From positions 1 to 9,516 of the forward strand of contig JAEDLN010000082.1 in NCBI GenBank assembly GCA_016295275.1: a stretch of 9,516 nucleotides of DNA, written 5' to 3'. Within the stretch, counting starts at the first letter, position 1, and the number at the start of each line of letters is the position of its first letter. This document shows, piece by piece, positions 7,617 through 9,516 of this stretch. A model generated the notes under the pieces. It saw only the letters and a program-made list of their open reading frames with translations. It had not been told where the DNA came from and searched no databases. Both the position numbers and the translations under genes were made by a program. Origin of the DNA: Kiritimatiellia bacterium. Its GTDB lineage: Bacteria > Verrucomicrobiota > Kiritimatiellia > RFP12 > UBA3636.

Positions 7617-8411
7617 ATGAAGCGCTCGCTCATTCTTTGTTTTGCCCTGGTCGGTTGCCTGGCCTTTACAACTCCGTCCGTTCAAGCCCAAGAGGCTGCC
7701 GCGGAACCGGCCGTCGAAGCTGCCGCCAATGAAATCACGACCAACGCTGCCGCGGCTCCCGCTCCTGCCGGCCATAGCGTGTTCTACACCGTTCTCTTCG
7801 GTTCGGGTCCCATCGGCTTTATCTTGTGGATGGCGCTGTTCGGTTCTCTCGGTTTCTACATCTATCTCGCCGTCGACTGCGGCATTCTGATCCGTCCGAG
7901 CAAAATCATGCCGACTGCGTTGATTGCAAACGTGCAGGGCGCCATGAAGGAAGGCGATGTCGTCAAGGCGCTTCAATTCTGCGAAAACGAGCCGACGCCG
8001 ATGGCCAACATCCTCTCGGCCGGATTTACGCACGTGGAAGAAGGCTACGACATCATTCAGGAAGCCATTTCTTCCGCCGCCGATCTTGAAATCGAGAAAA
8101 TCATGCAGCGTCTTTCCTGGCTCTCCGTTTGCGCCAATATCGCCCCGCAGCTCGGTCTGCTCGGTACGGTGCAAGGTATGATTGCCGCATTTGCAAACCT
8201 CGGTTCCGGCGGCACTCCGGACGTCGGCGCCCTCGCTACGAACATCTCGCAAGCGCTCTGGACGACCGCCGGCGGTCTGATTACCTCCATCCCCGCCGTC
8301 TGCACCTATTACGCCTACCGCAATCGCGCCAACCGCATTATCCTCCAGATGGAAGCCACCACCATGGAACTCATCAAGGATTTGCGTAACGTCGAAGTCG
8401 TTGCCGAATAA
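7617..8411 (+). CDS. exbB: ExbB/TolQ/MotA-family proton channel protein with N-terminal signal peptide
   Basis: A 264-residue inner-membrane protein that should form the pentameric ring of a proton-driven ExbB-ExbD motor. Three membrane segments fit the family: about 66-86, 168-192 (containing the diagnostic PQLGLLGTVQGMI, 177-189) and 213-233 (ALWTTAGGLITSIPA). Thr184 and Thr217 lie where the family has channel-lining threonines. A cytoplasmic domain of about 80 residues joins segments 1 and 2, as usual. Ahead of this is a signal peptide (MKR, hydrophobic core, VQA before a likely cut after Ala24) and an Ala/Glu/Pro-rich stretch to about residue 55, as in long-form ExbB proteins. A lipobox-like LVGC (11-14) is also present but gives an unusually short signal. 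The start is fixed: an in-frame TAA lies at 7608-7610. No Shine-Dalgarno sequence precedes it, unlike every other gene start here. TolQ is a possible alternative name; the long N-terminus favours ExbB. Confidence 0.93.
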   Translation: MKRSLILCFALVGCLAFTTPSVQAQEAAAEPAVEAAANEITTNAAAAPAPAGHSVFYTVLFGSGPIGFILWMALFGSLGFYIYLAVDCGILIRPSKIMPTALIANVQGAMKEGDVVKALQFCENEPTPMANILSAGFTHVEEGYDIIQEAISSAADLEIEKIMQRLSWLSVCANIAPQLGLLGTVQGMIAAFANLGSGGTPDVGALATNISQALWTTAGGLITSIPAVCTYYAYRNRANRIILQMEATTMELIKDLRNVEVVAE

Positions 8412-8434
8412 TCCCTGCTGCGTGGAGGCGCTCC

Positions 8435-8899
8435 ATGAGCAAGAAAAGAAATACAGAAGGATGCGAGACGAACATGACGCCGATGATCGACGTCGTGTTC
8501 CAGCTCATCATCTTCTTCATTGTTACCATCAACATGTCCGAGGCGAAGGACGAAACCGTTCGCCTCGAGTTGGGTGTGCATGGCCAACCGGTCGAAAGCA
8601 ACAACGATGCGAATGTTTCCGCGCTCGTCATCGATGTGGCGCGTAACGGACGCTGTTCGATCGCCAACCGCGATCTCAAGCTTTCCGCGCTTCGCGACAT
8701 GGTGCATCGCCGTCTGAGCCGCCAAGGAAATTCCTTCCAGGTATGGATTCGCGGCGATGCCCTCGCCAAGCACGAAAGCATCCGTCGCGTGATGGATGTC
8801 TGTACGGAAGCGGGGGTCGGACGCGTAACCTTTATCGCGGTCAAGGACGCCCGTACGCCGGAAACGAAGAAATTCCTCGCAAAGAGAAGTAGGGACTGA
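8435..8899 (+). CDS. exbD: ExbD/TolR-family protein, first copy
   Basis: A 154-residue protein with a short cytoplasmic N-terminus, one membrane helix (about 17-34) and a periplasmic domain. The motif NMTPMIDVVFQL carries the essential proton-carrying aspartate, here Asp19, equivalent to Asp25 of E. coli ExbD. In the known complexes an ExbD dimer sits inside the ExbB ring. The periplasmic part (about 36-140) shows the ExbD pattern of beta strands and helices, including VWIRGDALAKHESIRRVMDVC and GVGRVTFIAV, and ends in a basic tail (KKFLAKRSRD) not usual in the family. GGAGG at 8424-8428 supports the start. It is 23 bp after exbB and its TGA is 2 bp before the second exbD, so the three are surely one unit. 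Low similarity to the second copy outside the membrane segment suggests distinct roles. Confidence 0.92.
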   Translation: MSKKRNTEGCETNMTPMIDVVFQLIIFFIVTINMSEAKDETVRLELGVHGQPVESNNDANVSALVIDVARNGRCSIANRDLKLSALRDMVHRRLSRQGNSFQVWIRGDALAKHESIRRVMDVCTEAGVGRVTFIAVKDARTPETKKFLAKRSRD

Positions 8900-8901
8900 C
8901 G

Positions 8902-9315
8902 ATGAAAAAGCAAAAGAAACAACGGAACAAGGGAGACGAAGCAACCTTGGAAATGACGCCGATGATCGACGTCGTATTCCAGTTGCTGATCTTCTTCATC
9001 GTCACACTCAAGCAAGACGATATTCTCTCGGCTCTCGAAGCTCTTCGTCCCGCGCCCGATTCCAACGCGACCGCAGCAAATGCCGTCGAACCGATTACCA
9101 TTTTGATTGGCGAACAGCAGAATGGTTTCTTCTACAACGGAAGTTTCATGACGAAAAGCCGCTTGACGTCCATCTTCGAAAAGATTGCCCGAAACGACAA
9201 GAATTCGACGGTTATCATCAAATGCGACAGCAAATCGCGTCACGGAATGCTGGTTCAGGCGTTGGATATGCTTTCGTCCGTAGGATTGACCAAGGTATCG
9301 GTCTTCTCGATGTAG
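8902..9315 (+). CDS. exbD: ExbD/TolR-family protein, second copy
   Basis: A 137-residue ExbD-type subunit, last gene of the operon. A strongly basic N-terminus (MKKQKKQRNK) is followed by LEMTPMIDVVFQLLIFF with the proton-relay aspartate at Asp23, a single membrane helix (about 21-37), an Asn/Ala/Pro linker and a periplasmic domain with VIIKCDSKSRHGMLVQALDML and VGLTKVSVF, typical of the ExbD C-terminal half. Length is normal for the family. AGGGA at 8891-8895, inside the end of the first copy, supports the start. One ExbB/TolQ-type gene with two TolR/ExbD-type genes is the composition of the AglR-AglQ-AglS gliding motor of Myxococcus, so a heterodimeric stator core is possible; gliding itself is not implied. 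A terminator follows. Confidence 0.93.
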   Translation: MKKQKKQRNKGDEATLEMTPMIDVVFQLLIFFIVTLKQDDILSALEALRPAPDSNATAANAVEPITILIGEQQNGFFYNGSFMTKSRLTSIFEKIARNDKNSTVIIKCDSKSRHGMLVQALDMLSSVGLTKVSVFSM

Positions 9316-9341
9316 AAGTCCTTTGGATTCTTCCCGTTCTC

Positions 9342-9375
9342 AAAAGGAGTCCGCCGATCGGCGGGCTCCTTTTTT
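9342..9375 (+). terminator. strong intrinsic terminator of the TPR/Exb operon
   Basis: A long near-perfect inverted repeat has arms 9342-9357 and 9358-9373, centred on a 14-bp palindrome (9351-9364), with one T-G wobble and an A-tract/T-tract at the base. Six T residues (9370-9375) end the element. It lies 26 bp after the second exbD stop and marks the operon end. The upstream A run allows some activity on the other strand too. Confidence 0.92.
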
Positions 9376-9387
9376 CATGACGTGCGG

Positions 9388-9403
9388 GCCGGGTGGTCCC
9401 GGC
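9388..9403 (+). other. GC-rich hairpin downstream of the operon
   Basis: GCCGGG (9388-9393) pairs with CCCGGC (9398-9403) around a TGGT loop. An alternative, larger fold pairs GGTGGTC (9392-9398) with GACCATC (9408-9414). No T run follows, so it is not a second terminator. No gene is seen from 9376 to the window end. Confidence 0.4.
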
Positions 9404-9422
9404 GGCCGACCATCGCGCCGCA

Positions 9423-9497
9423 GGGTAATACGCGTGCCCCGTGGTCGGGTGTAATGCGCGTGCGAATATTGCGTGTGCGAATTTTGCGTGGGTAATG
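9423..9497 (+). repeat. short degenerate tandem repeat in the 3' intergenic region
   Basis: Two adjacent 15-bp units, 9460-9474 and 9475-9489, differ at one base (gtgcgaatattgcgt versus gtgcgaattttgcgt). Looser relatives flank them: taatacgcgt (about 9426-9435), taatgcgcgt (about 9452-9461) and gggtaatggc (about 9490-9499). The shared core is an AAT followed by a GCGT-like end. Confidence 0.55.
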
Positions 9498-9516
9498 GCG
9501 GTAGGGCGCGATGTCC

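Noticed and set aside
9454..9495. Mini-frame encoding a repeated RVRIL peptide
   Set aside because: Thirteen codons only. The peptide repeat simply reflects the 15-bp DNA repeat, and there is no ribosome site.
9423..9516. CRISPR-like array
   Set aside because: The units are adjacent or nearly so, about 15 bp long and degenerate, with no regular spacers and no cas genes in view.

Overview
The window reads as a stretch of chromosome from a Gram-negative, GC-rich bacterium. All credible genes lie on the + strand and are tightly packed. The cues are Shine-Dalgarno-type ribosome sites, secreted proteins with SPase I signal peptides, and an ExbB/ExbD (TolQ/TolR) inner-membrane motor, which implies an envelope with a periplasm. 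Large periplasmic TPR proteins beside ExbB/ExbD motors recall the PVC group (Verrucomicrobiota, Kiritimatiellota, Lentisphaerota). That placement is an inference from style only, with no marker gene to fix it.

Region 1 (1-3108) is a housekeeping cluster: the 3' end of a HAD-family phosphatase or phosphoglucomutase-like gene, then miaA (tRNA dimethylallyltransferase), then a 628-residue protein that starts inside the last codons of miaA. The 628-residue protein is built from two RadC-like units in tandem. The second unit keeps the full JAMM/MPN metal-binding motif. The first has lost it completely and looks like a degenerate, probably non-catalytic copy.

Region 2 (3109-3357) is a 249-bp intergenic gap with weak hairpins and a possible promoter. 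It separates the housekeeping cluster from the next operon.

Region 3 (3358-9375) is a probable five-gene envelope operon: a very large secreted TPR protein (1095 aa), a small secreted protein with a beta-rich N-terminus and TPR-like helices (272 aa), an ExbB/TolQ-type proton-channel subunit with its own signal peptide and an Ala/Glu-rich extension, and two different ExbD/TolR-type subunits. It closes with a strong intrinsic terminator. The ExbB-ExbD-ExbD core should form a proton-motive-force-driven motor. The two TPR proteins are plausible periplasmic partners or scaffolds. No TonB, TolA, TolB, Pal or receptor gene lies before the terminator, so the output of the motor is not obvious. A paired-hairpin leader precedes exbB, which also has no recognisable Shine-Dalgarno site; this suggests the motor genes are expressed at a different level from the TPR genes.

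Region 4 (9376-9516) has no gene. It contains a GC-rich hairpin and a short degenerate tandem repeat.
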